Assembly (NCBI GenBank): GCA_902785925.1
Contig: CADAAI010000001.1
Coordinates: 1-64,000, forward strand
Reading direction: 5' to 3'
Length of the DNA: 64,000 bases
From: an uncultured Bacteroidales bacterium
GTDB taxonomy: Bacteria; Bacteroidota; Bacteroidia; Bacteroidales; Muribaculaceae
The translations under genes were made by a program, and so were the position numbers. Positions within the stretch are counted from its first letter, which is position 1, and each line of letters starts with the position of its first letter. Below the pieces are notes generated by a model. It searched no databases. It saw only the letters and a list, made by a program, of their open reading frames with translations, and had not been told where the DNA came from. This document shows, piece by piece, positions 45,420-54,461 of this stretch.

Positions 45420-46847
45420 ATGCCCACTAGTGACAACAGGCTCATCGACCTCATTAAGAATGGCAAGGAAATGACGCTCAAGCAACAGCTTAAACTCACT
45501 GTTCAGCTAAGCACTCCTGCCATTCTTGCGCAACTGTCAATGATCATCATGCAGTATATCGATGCGGCTATGGTGGGCAGTCTAGGAGCCGATGATAGCG
45601 CGGCTATTGGCCTTATGGCAACCTCTACATGGCTATTTTCGGGATTACTTAGTGCTACTGCTATGGGATTTACTGTTCAGGTAGCCCACCTCATTGGAGC
45701 TAACCGAAACAAAGACGCGCGCAGCGTCCTGCGACAGTCTCTAGTTTCTTGTATAGTTCTCAGTGTTGTGATGGCTCTTATAGGTGTGGCCATCAGCGCA
45801 CCACTACCCCAATGGCTCGGAGGTAATGATGCTATCACAAGCAAGGCAACAACCTATTTCCTCATTCTTTCAGTTTTCCTTCCTTTCCTTGAGATTGAAT
45901 TCCTTGCAGGAGGAATGTTGCGTAGCAGCGGCAATATGAAAGTGCCAGGCATGCTTAATATATTAATGTGTGTCCTTGACGTTTGTTTCAACTTCTTTTT
46001 CATCTTTCCTAGCCGCGAGGTAACAATAGCCACACAATTAGTACACATCCCAGGATTAGGACTTGGAGTAACGGGTGCAGCTTTAGGTACGGTTCTTGCC
46101 GAGGTAGTCACTTGTCTTATTATGCTTTTCTTTCTGCTCACACACTCACAAGAACTTAAATTGACAGGAACTAAAGGTTCCTTCACACCCACAACCATTT
46201 GTCTGAAGAGAGCTTTCAAGATAAGTCTGCCCATTGGTTTGCAGTCTGTTATGATGTGTGGCGCCTACATCGCCACTACAGCAATAGTAGCACCACTAGG
46301 GAGTGTGGCTCTCGCTGCCAACATCTTTGCAATCACCGCTGAGAGCCTTTGCTATATGCCTGGATACGGCATTGGCGAGGCAGCAACCACTCTAGTAGGG
46401 CAAAGTGCTGGCGCTCAAAGAATCGACCTCATGAAGCGTTTTGCCACTATCACTGTTCTAATGGGAGTAATTACAATGACATTTATGGGAATTCTTATGT
46501 ACACCTGTGCACACCTAATGATGGGGTTCATGTCACCCGTACAGGAAATAGTCGATATGGGAGCACAATGTCTGCGCATTGAAGCGTGGGCCGAACCACT
46601 TTATGCTACGGCAATAGTGAGTTATGGAGTGATGGTAGGTGCCGGTGATACCCTCATCCCAAGTATCTTTAATTTGGGCAGCATGTGGATCGTAAGAATA
46701 TCTCTCGCCGTCATCTTGGCTGCATCTATGGGACTAACTGGCGTATGGATTGCAATGTGCATTGAGCTTTGTGTGCGTGGTTCGCTATTCCTTTTTAGGC
46801 TGTGTTCTGGACGTTGGATCAGGAAAATGTCTTTTGCATATAATTAA
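45420..46847 (+). CDS. MATE-family efflux transporter
   Basis: The 475-aa protein has twelve helices in two homologous halves, with the MATE features QLSTPAILAQLSMIIMQYIDAAMVG (helix 1), LSATAMGFTVQVAHLIGANR, and in the second half IGLQSVMMCGAYIATTAIVAPLG and GIGEAATTLVGQSAGAQR, each a part of longer conserved regions. It exports cationic compounds using a Na+ or H+ gradient. I start at ATG 45420, because the terminator of the preceding gene and the -7 box occupy the upstream open frame. Confidence 0.9.
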   Translation: MPTSDNRLIDLIKNGKEMTLKQQLKLTVQLSTPAILAQLSMIIMQYIDAAMVGSLGADDSAAIGLMATSTWLFSGLLSATAMGFTVQVAHLIGANRNKDARSVLRQSLVSCIVLSVVMALIGVAISAPLPQWLGGNDAITSKATTYFLILSVFLPFLEIEFLAGGMLRSSGNMKVPGMLNILMCVLDVCFNFFFIFPSREVTIATQLVHIPGLGLGVTGAALGTVLAEVVTCLIMLFFLLTHSQELKLTGTKGSFTPTTICLKRAFKISLPIGLQSVMMCGAYIATTAIVAPLGSVALAANIFAITAESLCYMPGYGIGEAATTLVGQSAGAQRIDLMKRFATITVLMGVITMTFMGILMYTCAHLMMGFMSPVQEIVDMGAQCLRIEAWAEPLYATAIVSYGVMVGAGDTLIPSIFNLGSMWIVRISLAVILAASMGLTGVWIAMCIELCVRGSLFLFRLCSGRWIRKMSFAYN

Positions 46848-46884
46848 ACTCAATGATAATTTTATCAATGTTGCAATTATTTAT

Positions 46885-46892
46885 TAACTTTG
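46885..46892 (+). promoter_or_regulatory. -7 box of the MalY-like gene
   Basis: TAACTTTG at 46885-46892 lies 51 bp before the ATG at 46944 and overlaps the first codons of a longer open frame, which is therefore rejected. Confidence 0.55.
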
Positions 46893-46943
46893 CGATATAA
46901 TCCCGAATCAGAAATTGAACAACAACTACCATTTATAATATCT

Positions 46944-48113
46944 ATGAATAACGAAAGATTCGATTTTGACGAAATTATCGATCGTCGACACACTCACTCA
47001 GTAAAATGGGATTTCTGCCCCAGCGACGATGTCATACCAATGTGGGTTGCCGACATGGACTTCAAAGCAGCTCCATGCATCATAGATGCCCTAAAGGAGC
47101 GACTTGAGCACGGTGTTTTCGGGTATGCCAATGTGCCAGAAGAGTTTTACGATTCTATCATCAATTGGTTTAGCAGGCGACACAATTGGACAATAGACCG
47201 CAACTGGATAGAATACACCACGGGTGTCGTTCCTGCTATTAATGCCGTGCTCCGCGCCATCACTATGCCTGGTGAGAATGTAGTAGTCCTCACTCCAGTC
47301 TACAACTGTTTTTTTGTCTGCATACAGAGCAACAACTGCAAGGTGGTCGAGGTACCACTAATCTACAAAGAAGACTATTCTTATTCCATCAATTTCGATG
47401 CTCTTGACAAGGCCCTCAGCGACGAAAACACTCACACACTGCTCTTCTGTAACCCTCACAATCCAGCAGGACGCTTGTGGAGTAAGGACGAGATGCTAAA
47501 GGTCAACAATCTGTGCCTAAAGCATGGTGTCACCGTCATCAGCGACGAGATTCACTGCGAAATGGTAATGCCAGGACATGAATACACCCCATTTGCGACC
47601 ATATCTCAGGAAGCCCAGGACAACTGCATCACTTGCGGTTCACCTAGCAAGTCATTCAATATCGCAGGACTGCAGGCTGCTTTTATTGTTAGCAACAACT
47701 TGGACATTAAAGCCAGAATTAACAAGGCACTCATCGACAACCAAGTGTGCTCAATCAATCCTTTCGGCCTCGAAGCATTCATGGCTGCCTACAACTATGG
47801 CGAGAACTGGATTCTGCAGTTCAACGAATATATCGATGGTAACTTCCGTCTAATGCGTGATATGATGAACAAGGAACTGCCCGAATTCCACTTCACACCA
47901 ATAGAGGGGACTTATCTCGCATGGATTGATGTAACTCCTACCGGTATGACAAGCACAGAGGTTACTAAAAAGATTCTAGACGTCGCCAAAGTACTTGTCA
48001 ACGATGGTACCATGTATGGCAAATCAGGCGACGGCTTCATTCGAGTCAACCTAGCTACTCAACGCTCCGTGGTCGAAGAGGCCACTCGTCGCATCATCAA
48101 TGCTTTTAAATAA
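46944..48113 (+). CDS. MalY/PatB-like cystathionine beta-lyase (C-S lyase)
   Basis: The 389-aa fold-type-I PLP enzyme has the typical start FDEIIDRRHTHSVKWDF, then PMWVADMDF, the cofactor-binding CNPHNPAGRLW, VISDEIHCEMV, and the PLP lysine in CGSPSKSFNIAGLQ. Members cleave C-S bonds of cystathionine or cysteine conjugates, giving pyruvate, ammonia and a thiol. It stands as a single gene followed by a terminator. Confidence 0.92.
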   Translation: MNNERFDFDEIIDRRHTHSVKWDFCPSDDVIPMWVADMDFKAAPCIIDALKERLEHGVFGYANVPEEFYDSIINWFSRRHNWTIDRNWIEYTTGVVPAINAVLRAITMPGENVVVLTPVYNCFFVCIQSNNCKVVEVPLIYKEDYSYSINFDALDKALSDENTHTLLFCNPHNPAGRLWSKDEMLKVNNLCLKHGVTVISDEIHCEMVMPGHEYTPFATISQEAQDNCITCGSPSKSFNIAGLQAAFIVSNNLDIKARINKALIDNQVCSINPFGLEAFMAAYNYGENWILQFNEYIDGNFRLMRDMMNKELPEFHFTPIEGTYLAWIDVTPTGMTSTEVTKKILDVAKVLVNDGTMYGKSGDGFIRVNLATQRSVVEEATRRIINAFK

Positions 48114-48143
48114 ATCTTACTATTTATTAGCTATATATTTTAG

Positions 48144-48181
48144 AAACGCCACAAGATAAAACTATATCTTATGGCGTTTTT
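48144..48181 (+). terminator. Terminator of the MalY-like gene
   Basis: The hairpin AAACGCCACAAGATA / TATCTTATGGCGTTT (one mismatch) is followed by a T run. Confidence 0.8.
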
Positions 48182-48224
48182 ACATTATTAACATCATTAT
48201 TTTTTATGCTTAACATAAAACCAC

Positions 48225-48232
48225 TAAATTTG
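48225..48232 (+). promoter_or_regulatory. -7 box of the MBOAT-DHHW operon
   Basis: TAAATTTG at 48225-48232; the leader to the start at 48303 is about 65 nt. No clear -33 element. Confidence 0.5.
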
Positions 48233-48302
48233 CACGTTTTTTTAACCAATCACCAACATTTAGTAGTAACACTTGTTTTATAGATAATTACAAACTGAAA
48301 AT

Positions 48303-49757
48303 ATGGTTTTTTCCGATTTATTTTTCCTTTTTGTCTTCATCCCAGCATTTGCTCTTTGCTACCTGCTGGCCACATTCATTGACAAGAAATACCTGAGCGA
48401 CAACCTCAAGCAAGTCAACACGTGTAAGAACTGGACGCTGGTGGTATACTCACTAATCTTCTATGCGTGGGGCGAACCAGTTTACGTGTTCCTGATGCTA
48501 TTCAGTGTTCTAGTCAATTTCCTTGTAGGAAGATTTATTGACTCACAACAAGACGAAAAGAAGCGTAAGACTGCGCTCGTTATTGGCCTTGTATGCAACA
48601 TTAGCATTATAGCCATTTTCAAATACTTAGGGTTCCTGGCACAGATTCTTATCGATCTTGGAATTCCCATCTCAAGACCCAATATTGCACTGCCCATCGG
48701 TATCAGTTTTTACACTTTCCAGGCCATCTCCTATATCATGGACGTATACCGACGCGTATCGCCAGCACAGAAGCGTTACCGCGACCTGTTGCTCTACATC
48801 TCCATGTTCCCACAACTCATCGCAGGTCCTATCGTGCGATATGAGACTATTGCAAGCGAAATCAACAACCGCCATGTCACAGCACAGGACTTTGCCGACG
48901 GTTCTTTCCGTTTTCTTGTAGGTCTTGGCAAGAAGGTTATCATGGCCAATCAGCTTTCTATAATATCCTCTCAGTTCCTGAGCGACGGCATTAACTCAAT
49001 GTCGACAAGTGGTGCATGGATTGGATGTGCAGCATTTATGTTGCAAATCTACTTCGACTTCTCAGGCTATAGCGACATGGCAATCGGTATGGGACGATGC
49101 ATGGGATTTCATTTCAAGGAAAACTTCAACCATCCATATTGCTGCGAAACCATTACCGACTACTGGCGCCGTTGGCATATCTCGCTAGGTAGCTTCTTCC
49201 GTGACTACGTCTATATTCCAATGGGCGGTAATCGCAGGCATCAAGCCCTTAATATAGGCGTGGTATGGGCACTTACTGGACTTTGGCACGGAGCCAGCTG
49301 GAACTTTGTCATTTGGGGTCTTTATTTTGGCGTGATTGTGCTTTTTGAGAAATACATTCTTCTACCCTACATCAAGCCTAAGACACCTAAGTTCCTGCTA
49401 CACATCTACAGTCTAATGGTACTTTTCGTAGCTAAGGGGACTTTCTACTTTGTCGACTTTGGCGAATTAAAGATATTCCTAACTTCTCTATTTGGTTTCG
49501 CCGACGTAAAGTTCGATTTCATATCTCAAGCAGCCATTTTCGACCACTTCTGGCTGTGGGTTGTAGCAATTCTGTTCTGTATGCCCATCCGCGAACAAGC
49601 CTGCAAGCTCACAACTCGATTCTGCAACGGCAATGTAGCCATTGAGCAGAATATCTTCACAGTGGCACGCATCGTTACAGCAGTGGTAATACTCGTACTC
49701 AGCGTTGCACTGCTTGTGGGAGCTACCAACAATCCATTCCTCTACACTAGATTCTAA
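48303..49757 (+). CDS. MBOAT O-acyltransferase (AlgI/DltB-like)
   Basis: The 484-aa polytopic protein has the MBOAT core: LPIGISFYTFQAISYIMDV, FPQLIAGPIVRY, QIYFDFSGYSDMAIGMGR, DYWRRWHISLGSFFRDYVYIP (each a conserved block), and the invariant catalytic His329 in LTGLWHGASWNFVIWG. AlgI-like enzymes pass acetyl groups across the inner membrane to a periplasmic partner. The two following DHHW genes (24 and 22 bp gaps) are the expected partners, so the operon probably O-acylates an extracytoplasmic polysaccharide. The polysaccharide genes are not in the window. Confidence 0.92.
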   Translation: MVFSDLFFLFVFIPAFALCYLLATFIDKKYLSDNLKQVNTCKNWTLVVYSLIFYAWGEPVYVFLMLFSVLVNFLVGRFIDSQQDEKKRKTALVIGLVCNISIIAIFKYLGFLAQILIDLGIPISRPNIALPIGISFYTFQAISYIMDVYRRVSPAQKRYRDLLLYISMFPQLIAGPIVRYETIASEINNRHVTAQDFADGSFRFLVGLGKKVIMANQLSIISSQFLSDGINSMSTSGAWIGCAAFMLQIYFDFSGYSDMAIGMGRCMGFHFKENFNHPYCCETITDYWRRWHISLGSFFRDYVYIPMGGNRRHQALNIGVVWALTGLWHGASWNFVIWGLYFGVIVLFEKYILLPYIKPKTPKFLLHIYSLMVLFVAKGTFYFVDFGELKIFLTSLFGFADVKFDFISQAAIFDHFWLWVVAILFCMPIREQACKLTTRFCNGNVAIEQNIFTVARIVTAVVILVLSVALLVGATNNPFLYTRF

Positions 49758-49781
49758 TTTATAAAAATACTATTTTATTAT

Positions 49782-50846
49782 ATGAAACTATTTAGAATAT
49801 TAAATATAACTCTCTCTACAATCACATTACTGGGAACAATCAACGCACAAGCCGAAAGCGTAAATCAAAAGGCCCAAGACCGTCGCATCAACATTACTTA
49901 CAAGAACGAAGTGAATGCTTCTTGGCCAGCTCGTAAAGCCAACAAGGTCATCGTTGTAGGACGTGGCGACTCTATCAGAGCATTCAGTCCTTTTGCCGGC
50001 ACAGCATCAAGCGCACAGGCCTATGCCGAGGTTGCTAACGAGTACAAGCGTATATTTGGTGACAAAGTGAACGTCTACTGCATGCCCATTCCCACTGCTG
50101 CAGCATTCTACACCCCCGATGCAGGCAAGTCGATGGTCAAAGATGAGAAAATTGCAATTAATGGACTCTTCAGTTGCCTTAGCGACTCGGTTTATGTCAT
50201 TGACGTCTATACACCCTTGGCACAGCATGTGAAAGAGCCCATCTACTCTCGAACTGACCATCACTGGGCTCCTCTAGCTGCATTCTATGCAGCTCAAAAG
50301 CTCGCACAAGTTGCGGGTGTTCCATTCAAGGACCTAACCCACTATGACACCGATACAGTTTCCCATTACGTAGGCACCATGGCAATGTACTCCAAGGATC
50401 CCGCAATCAAAAATGCTCCCGAGGACTTTATCTATTATATCCCAAAGGACGTGAACTACACAACCACCTATATAAACTATAAGACTAAAGGGCTCAACAT
50501 CATCAGTCAAGAGCAACCCAAGCAGGACAAGTTCTTCTACAAGTTCAAAGGTTCTGGAGCCTACTGCACTTTTATGGGCGGAGATTCCAAGATTGTGAAA
50601 GTTAAGACCTCAACCAACAATGGTCGCCACTTGATGCTCATTAAGGACAGCTTTGGTAATGCCATTCCTGGTTACCTCTTCTACTCATTTGAGGAAATTC
50701 ATGTTGTTGATTGCCGTTACTTCAACAAGAACATGAAGAAGTATGTTAGCGACAATAACATTACCGACATCGTGTTTGGAAACAACATCTCCCATCTGTG
50801 CAACCCTCGCACATCCAACAACCTACACAAGTATTTGAATCAATAA
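49782..50846 (+). CDS. DHHW-family SGNH hydrolase-like acyltransferase (1)
   Basis: The 354-aa protein has a signal peptide (MKLFRILNITLSTITLLGTINAQA) and an AlgJ/AlgX-like SGNH domain. The Asp-His pair is in RTDHHWAP (Asp159, His161 or His160) and the proposed nucleophile is Ser290 in KDSFGNAIPGY. The fold and motif order (DHHW first, Ser later) are those of periplasmic O-acetyltransferases that take acetyl groups from an MBOAT partner. It is paralogous to the next gene but lacks that protein's long N-terminal part. Confidence 0.85.
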   Translation: MKLFRILNITLSTITLLGTINAQAESVNQKAQDRRINITYKNEVNASWPARKANKVIVVGRGDSIRAFSPFAGTASSAQAYAEVANEYKRIFGDKVNVYCMPIPTAAAFYTPDAGKSMVKDEKIAINGLFSCLSDSVYVIDVYTPLAQHVKEPIYSRTDHHWAPLAAFYAAQKLAQVAGVPFKDLTHYDTDTVSHYVGTMAMYSKDPAIKNAPEDFIYYIPKDVNYTTTYINYKTKGLNIISQEQPKQDKFFYKFKGSGAYCTFMGGDSKIVKVKTSTNNGRHLMLIKDSFGNAIPGYLFYSFEEIHVVDCRYFNKNMKKYVSDNNITDIVFGNNISHLCNPRTSNNLHKYLNQ

Positions 50847-50868
50847 TCATTATATAACAACTGGGACA

Positions 50869-52263
50869 ATGAAAAGGACTTATTCTTATCTAATCATAGT
50901 TCTCACTATTTACGCTGCTTTCACTGTGCTCTTCACCATCTTCCCAAGGAGCACGTTCTCTGAGCTTGAGAAACGCGAACTCGCGACTTTTCCTAAGCTC
51001 ACCCTCGACAGTCTCGCCAAGGGACTATTTACCAGCAGCGTCTCTTATTGGTTCAGCGACAGCGAGCCTTACCGCGATAAATTCATGGCTATGAGTATGC
51101 TCTTTAGCGACAATACCAAGCTCAGGATTGGACACAACACTGCACAGAGCAACATCAAGTTCCATGCAGCCGACAGCAAAACCCTCGCCGAGTCGCCCGA
51201 TCTCATGGCGGAAAACCAAGAGATTGATGAATACAATAACGAAGTAAATGCCAATGCTAACGCAAAAGTGGCACATCATGGCATTATTATTGCTGGGGAA
51301 GGCAACAACGTGAGGGCTCTCATGGCCTACGGAGGAGCCGAAGAAGGTGGTGTTGCCTACGCCAATGCTTGCAACGAATACCAAAAGGCATTCCCTAATG
51401 CTAAGGTCTACTGTATGCTCGTTCCCACTGCAGGTGAGTTCTACTGTCCAGATGCCGCTAAGGAAGCTACTAAGTCCGAGTTGCCAACCATTAAGGCTAT
51501 CCATGAGCGTCTCAACGACTCAGTTAAGGTCGTTAATGCCTATTCAGCTCTCGCTGCCCACGTCAAAGAACCCATCTACCTACGCACCGACCACCACTGG
51601 GCACCATTGGGAGCATTCTATGCGGCTCAAGCCTTTGCTCGTGTTGCAGGTGTACCATTCAAGGACCTCAAGAGCTACACTAAAAAAGTTGTGCATAACT
51701 TCGTGGGAACAATGTACGGATTCAGCAAGGATATCTCAGTCAAGAATGCTCCCGAAGACTTCGTCTACTTCATTCCAAACGGTGTAACCTATACCACAAG
51801 CTATATCCACTACAAGTCTAACGAGAAATATCAGGTTATCAGCGAAGGTCCTAAGGTAGCTGGTGAGTTCTTCTACACCTATCCCGATGGTAGTGGCGGA
51901 GCCTACAGTACATTCATGGGTGGCGATGCTAAGATTACTCACGTCAACACCTCAACAAAAAATGGTCGCCGCTTGCTTATTATCAAGGACAGCTTCGGCA
52001 ATGCAATCCCAGGTTATCTGTTCTATTCATTTGAGGATATCCACGTGGTCGACTTCCGCTATTTCGCCAAGAACATGAAGAATTACGTTCGTGACAATAA
52101 CATTACTGACATCTTGATGTTCTCCGAAATCTTCCGCGCCTACGCCTCAGGACGAGAACTAATCGGTTACCTGACTCAACCCGACGGCACCTTCAACGGA
52201 CTGAAAGACAGCAAAGGCAGCGACAATGAAAAAGGCAAATCTCAACGACGCAAGCGCCGCTAA
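50869..52263 (+). CDS. DHHW-family SGNH hydrolase-like acyltransferase (2)
   Basis: The 464-aa protein has an N-terminal membrane anchor (about 5-26) followed by FSELEKRELATFPKL, the standard opening of full-length DHHW proteins. It has a catalytic Asp241/His243 pair in RTDHHWAP and Ser375 in KDSFGNAIPGY. It ends in a basic tail (KGKSQRRKRR) absent from paralogue 1. Paralogue 1 matches residues from about 110 onward. The pair may differ in acceptor or form a complex with the MBOAT protein. Confidence 0.87.
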   Translation: MKRTYSYLIIVLTIYAAFTVLFTIFPRSTFSELEKRELATFPKLTLDSLAKGLFTSSVSYWFSDSEPYRDKFMAMSMLFSDNTKLRIGHNTAQSNIKFHAADSKTLAESPDLMAENQEIDEYNNEVNANANAKVAHHGIIIAGEGNNVRALMAYGGAEEGGVAYANACNEYQKAFPNAKVYCMLVPTAGEFYCPDAAKEATKSELPTIKAIHERLNDSVKVVNAYSALAAHVKEPIYLRTDHHWAPLGAFYAAQAFARVAGVPFKDLKSYTKKVVHNFVGTMYGFSKDISVKNAPEDFVYFIPNGVTYTTSYIHYKSNEKYQVISEGPKVAGEFFYTYPDGSGGAYSTFMGGDAKITHVNTSTKNGRRLLIIKDSFGNAIPGYLFYSFEDIHVVDFRYFAKNMKNYVRDNNITDILMFSEIFRAYASGRELIGYLTQPDGTFNGLKDSKGSDNEKGKSQRRKRR

Positions 52264-52289
52264 CTGCCTTCTTCTGCAGAATAAACATC

Positions 52290-52325
52290 AAGGCTGGACA
52301 CTTGTGGAAAATGTCCAGCCTTCTT
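52290..52325. terminator. Bidirectional terminator
   Basis: AAGGCTGGACA at 52290-52300 pairs perfectly with TGTCCAGCCTT at 52312-52322, between the DHHW operon (plus) and the glucan operon (minus). Confidence 0.85.
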
Positions 52326-52341
52326 TTCAATCACAATCTCT

Positions 52342-52929
52342 TTATAGAAGTCGTGACAACACTTTGTAGAAGTCGCCTGTGGGAATAGCGGTAAATTCTG
52401 GGGTTATGCGATGACCCAGTTGCGACGAATCTTTAAAACGCTCGCCAACAAGTTCTCGATACTGTTCTCTTAAGTCACCAAGCAACTCGTCGTGACTGCT
52501 ACCAATGATGTAAGTCTCTGGAGTAATGTACTTCTCAATGCCTCGAAACTCATCCAGATCACTGAGTTGGCATGTAAAAGTCTGCACTCCATCTTCACGA
52601 GGGTTGTAATAATCTACCGTTTGCCCTATCTCAGGCAGAAAGCTCAGGTTGTTCTCAGGATTGAGTGCGGGGTTGACAGCAATCTTGGGAATGTCAACCC
52701 GTGCACACAATGTGTAATAGCCTCCCAAAGAACTGCCAGCTAGGATGTCAATCCCATTAGCAGCGATATAATCCTCAATCTTATTGATTGACTCTAAAGG
52801 ATGATGAGTCACGTCAAAAGCATGAACTTCAATGTCATGATAATTGGCCTTCAAGTTCAAGATTGTGCTGCTCTGAGCTGAGCTGCGAAAGCCGTGAATG
52901 TACAGCAATTTCTTCTTCGCAGACATCAT
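52342..52929 (-). CDS. YqiA/YcfP-like alpha/beta-hydrolase
   Basis: The 195-aa protein has a compact alpha/beta-hydrolase fold with an oxyanion region (LLYIHGFRSSAQSS) and a nucleophile elbow (AGSSLGGYYTL). A late acidic residue and a His lie near the C-terminus (GHRI), as in UPF0227 esterases. Its ATG overlaps the GH57 stop codon by 4 bp, making it the last gene of the storage-glucan operon. Its substrate is unknown; acyl or phosphate esters on glucan are a speculative possibility. The second Met gives an equally good start. Confidence 0.82.
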   Translation of the reverse strand: MMSAKKKLLYIHGFRSSAQSSTILNLKANYHDIEVHAFDVTHHPLESINKIEDYIAANGIDILAGSSLGGYYTLCARVDIPKIAVNPALNPENNLSFLPEIGQTVDYYNPREDGVQTFTCQLSDLDEFRGIEKYITPETYIIGSSHDELLGDLREQYRELVGERFKDSSQLGHRITPEFTAIPTGDFYKVLSRLL

Positions 52930-54434
52930 TTCTTAGCCTTCTTGGCTACAGTTTTCTTAGCAGGAGCTTTCTTGGCCGCAGGCTTTTTCTCTGCAGTCTT
53001 CTTTACTGGCACTTTCTTCTCTGCTGGTTTCTTGGCTGGAGCTTTCTTAGCAACAGGTTTCTTAGCTTTAGGTTCTTCGGGCTTAGGTTCCTCTATTACT
53101 TCCTCTACCCTAGGGACGAAGTCACCTGTTGTGTCCTTAACGATGTTGTTACGCATCATTTCCACCTCACGGTTAAGCTCCTCAATCTCCTTCTCTTGAT
53201 TGCGTATGGTAAGCAGTAATGCATTAAGCTCCTCGTTTTCAATCTCTTCGGGGAACTGCTCACGCACACGAATCAAGAAATCGCTCAGCACGTTCATATA
53301 GTTGGTAAATGCTGAGTAAGGTGAGTCATAAGGGCTGTAATGAGAGTGAACCGAACCGTCGCTACTGTGCTTAGTGCTCATATAATAAAAATGGTCACTA
53401 GCCTGCAAATAATTCCAATCTTGACGAATGCGTTTATCCTGTATCAAGCGGATGCGCTCGCTCAAGCAGTACAGCTTGTTGACAGCCTCATCCTGAAGGA
53501 TGTTACCCATCCAAGCGCTGGTGTCGCGTGCCTCGTCGGCCCAAGAAATGGGATGCATTACCGAGAGCTCGCCAACTGGCTTCATCTTGCTCACAACCTC
53601 ACTTGGTGTCATGAACTCGATATTGTGCTGAGCAGCAAAACGAGGCAACGCCTTCATGAACTCAAAGATACCACTCTCGCGAGGCTGAAGCTCACCAAAT
53701 GTCTCATAGTTCATAAACAAGTTCACAAGCATCTCCTCTTCAGGAAGCGCAGCTATCCAGTCCATATATTTGTCGGCAGTTAATGGATAAGCTGCCCATT
53801 CGGGATTGCTAAAACGAAACGCAATATCATCGCTCAATTTCGAGTTCTTCAACAGCAACCTCAATTTCGGTGCCGAAGCCGACTTATATAGGTAGTTAGG
53901 CGATTTCCATCCCAAAATATGTTTGGCTCCATCGGTAATAGCCCCCTTGAAACCCATTGATGCCACCATCGATGCAATATCATCGTCATAGATAAGCTCA
54001 GTATTGCGGAATACCTTGGGACGCTGGCCAAAGAGCTGGAAAATCTTCTCGTCATGAGCCTTTACCTGAGCTATAAATTCCTCAGGATCGACAAGCGACG
54101 ACAGTGAGTGGGCATAGGTCTCACTCAAGAACTCCACACAACCAGTTTCTGCAAGGTCTTTCATCGAGTCGATAAACTCAGGCACATATTGCTCAAGCTG
54201 CTCGAGTGCAGTTCCACTAATCGAGAACGCCACCTTGAATTTCTTGCCATTCTCCTTAATCATGTCGAGGAGCATCTGGTTGGCTGGCATGTAGGAGCGT
54301 TGTGCTATGCGGGTGATGATATCATCATTAGCGAAATCATCATAATAATAATGGTCGTTACCGATGTCAAAGAAGCGATAAGTCTTCAGACGGAACGGCT
54401 GATGTATCTGGAAATAGAAGCAGATTGATTTCAT
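52926..54434 (-). CDS. GH57-family glucan hydrolase/transferase with Lys/Ala/Pro-rich tail
   Basis: The 502-aa protein has the GH57 (beta/alpha)7 barrel: motif 1 HQPFR (11-15), the FLSETYAHS region (102-110), the nucleophile Glu146 in FRNTELIYDD, and motif 4 NYETFGE (242-248). At the position where GH57 enzymes usually have the acid/base Asp this protein has Asn242. A coiled coil (about 398-430) leads to a tail (448-502) made of KKPVAKKAPAKK-like units, similar to histone H1. It is in an operon with a debranching enzyme and a GT4 glycosyltransferase, so it is likely to act on cytoplasmic alpha-glucan. The tail is translated up to the stop and overlaps the next gene. Confidence 0.85.
   Translation of the reverse strand: MKSICFYFQIHQPFRLKTYRFFDIGNDHYYYDDFANDDIITRIAQRSYMPANQMLLDMIKENGKKFKVAFSISGTALEQLEQYVPEFIDSMKDLAETGCVEFLSETYAHSLSSLVDPEEFIAQVKAHDEKIFQLFGQRPKVFRNTELIYDDDIASMVASMGFKGAITDGAKHILGWKSPNYLYKSASAPKLRLLLKNSKLSDDIAFRFSNPEWAAYPLTADKYMDWIAALPEEEMLVNLFMNYETFGELQPRESGIFEFMKALPRFAAQHNIEFMTPSEVVSKMKPVGELSVMHPISWADEARDTSAWMGNILQDEAVNKLYCLSERIRLIQDKRIRQDWNYLQASDHFYYMSTKHSSDGSVHSHYSPYDSPYSAFTNYMNVLSDFLIRVREQFPEEIENEELNALLLTIRNQEKEIEELNREVEMMRNNIVKDTTGDFVPRVEEVIEEPKPEEPKAKKPVAKKAPAKKPAEKKVPVKKTAEKKPAAKKAPAKKTVAKKAKK
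52929..53093 (-). repeat. Lys/Ala/Pro repeat region encoding the GH57 tail
   Basis: These 55 codons encode imperfect repeats of AKKxPAKK/AEKK type, with about 24 lysines and no aromatic residues. The repeat is likely to expand or contract by slippage. Confidence 0.75.
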
Positions 54435-54461
54435 ACTATTTATATGTTTTATGGTTTATAA

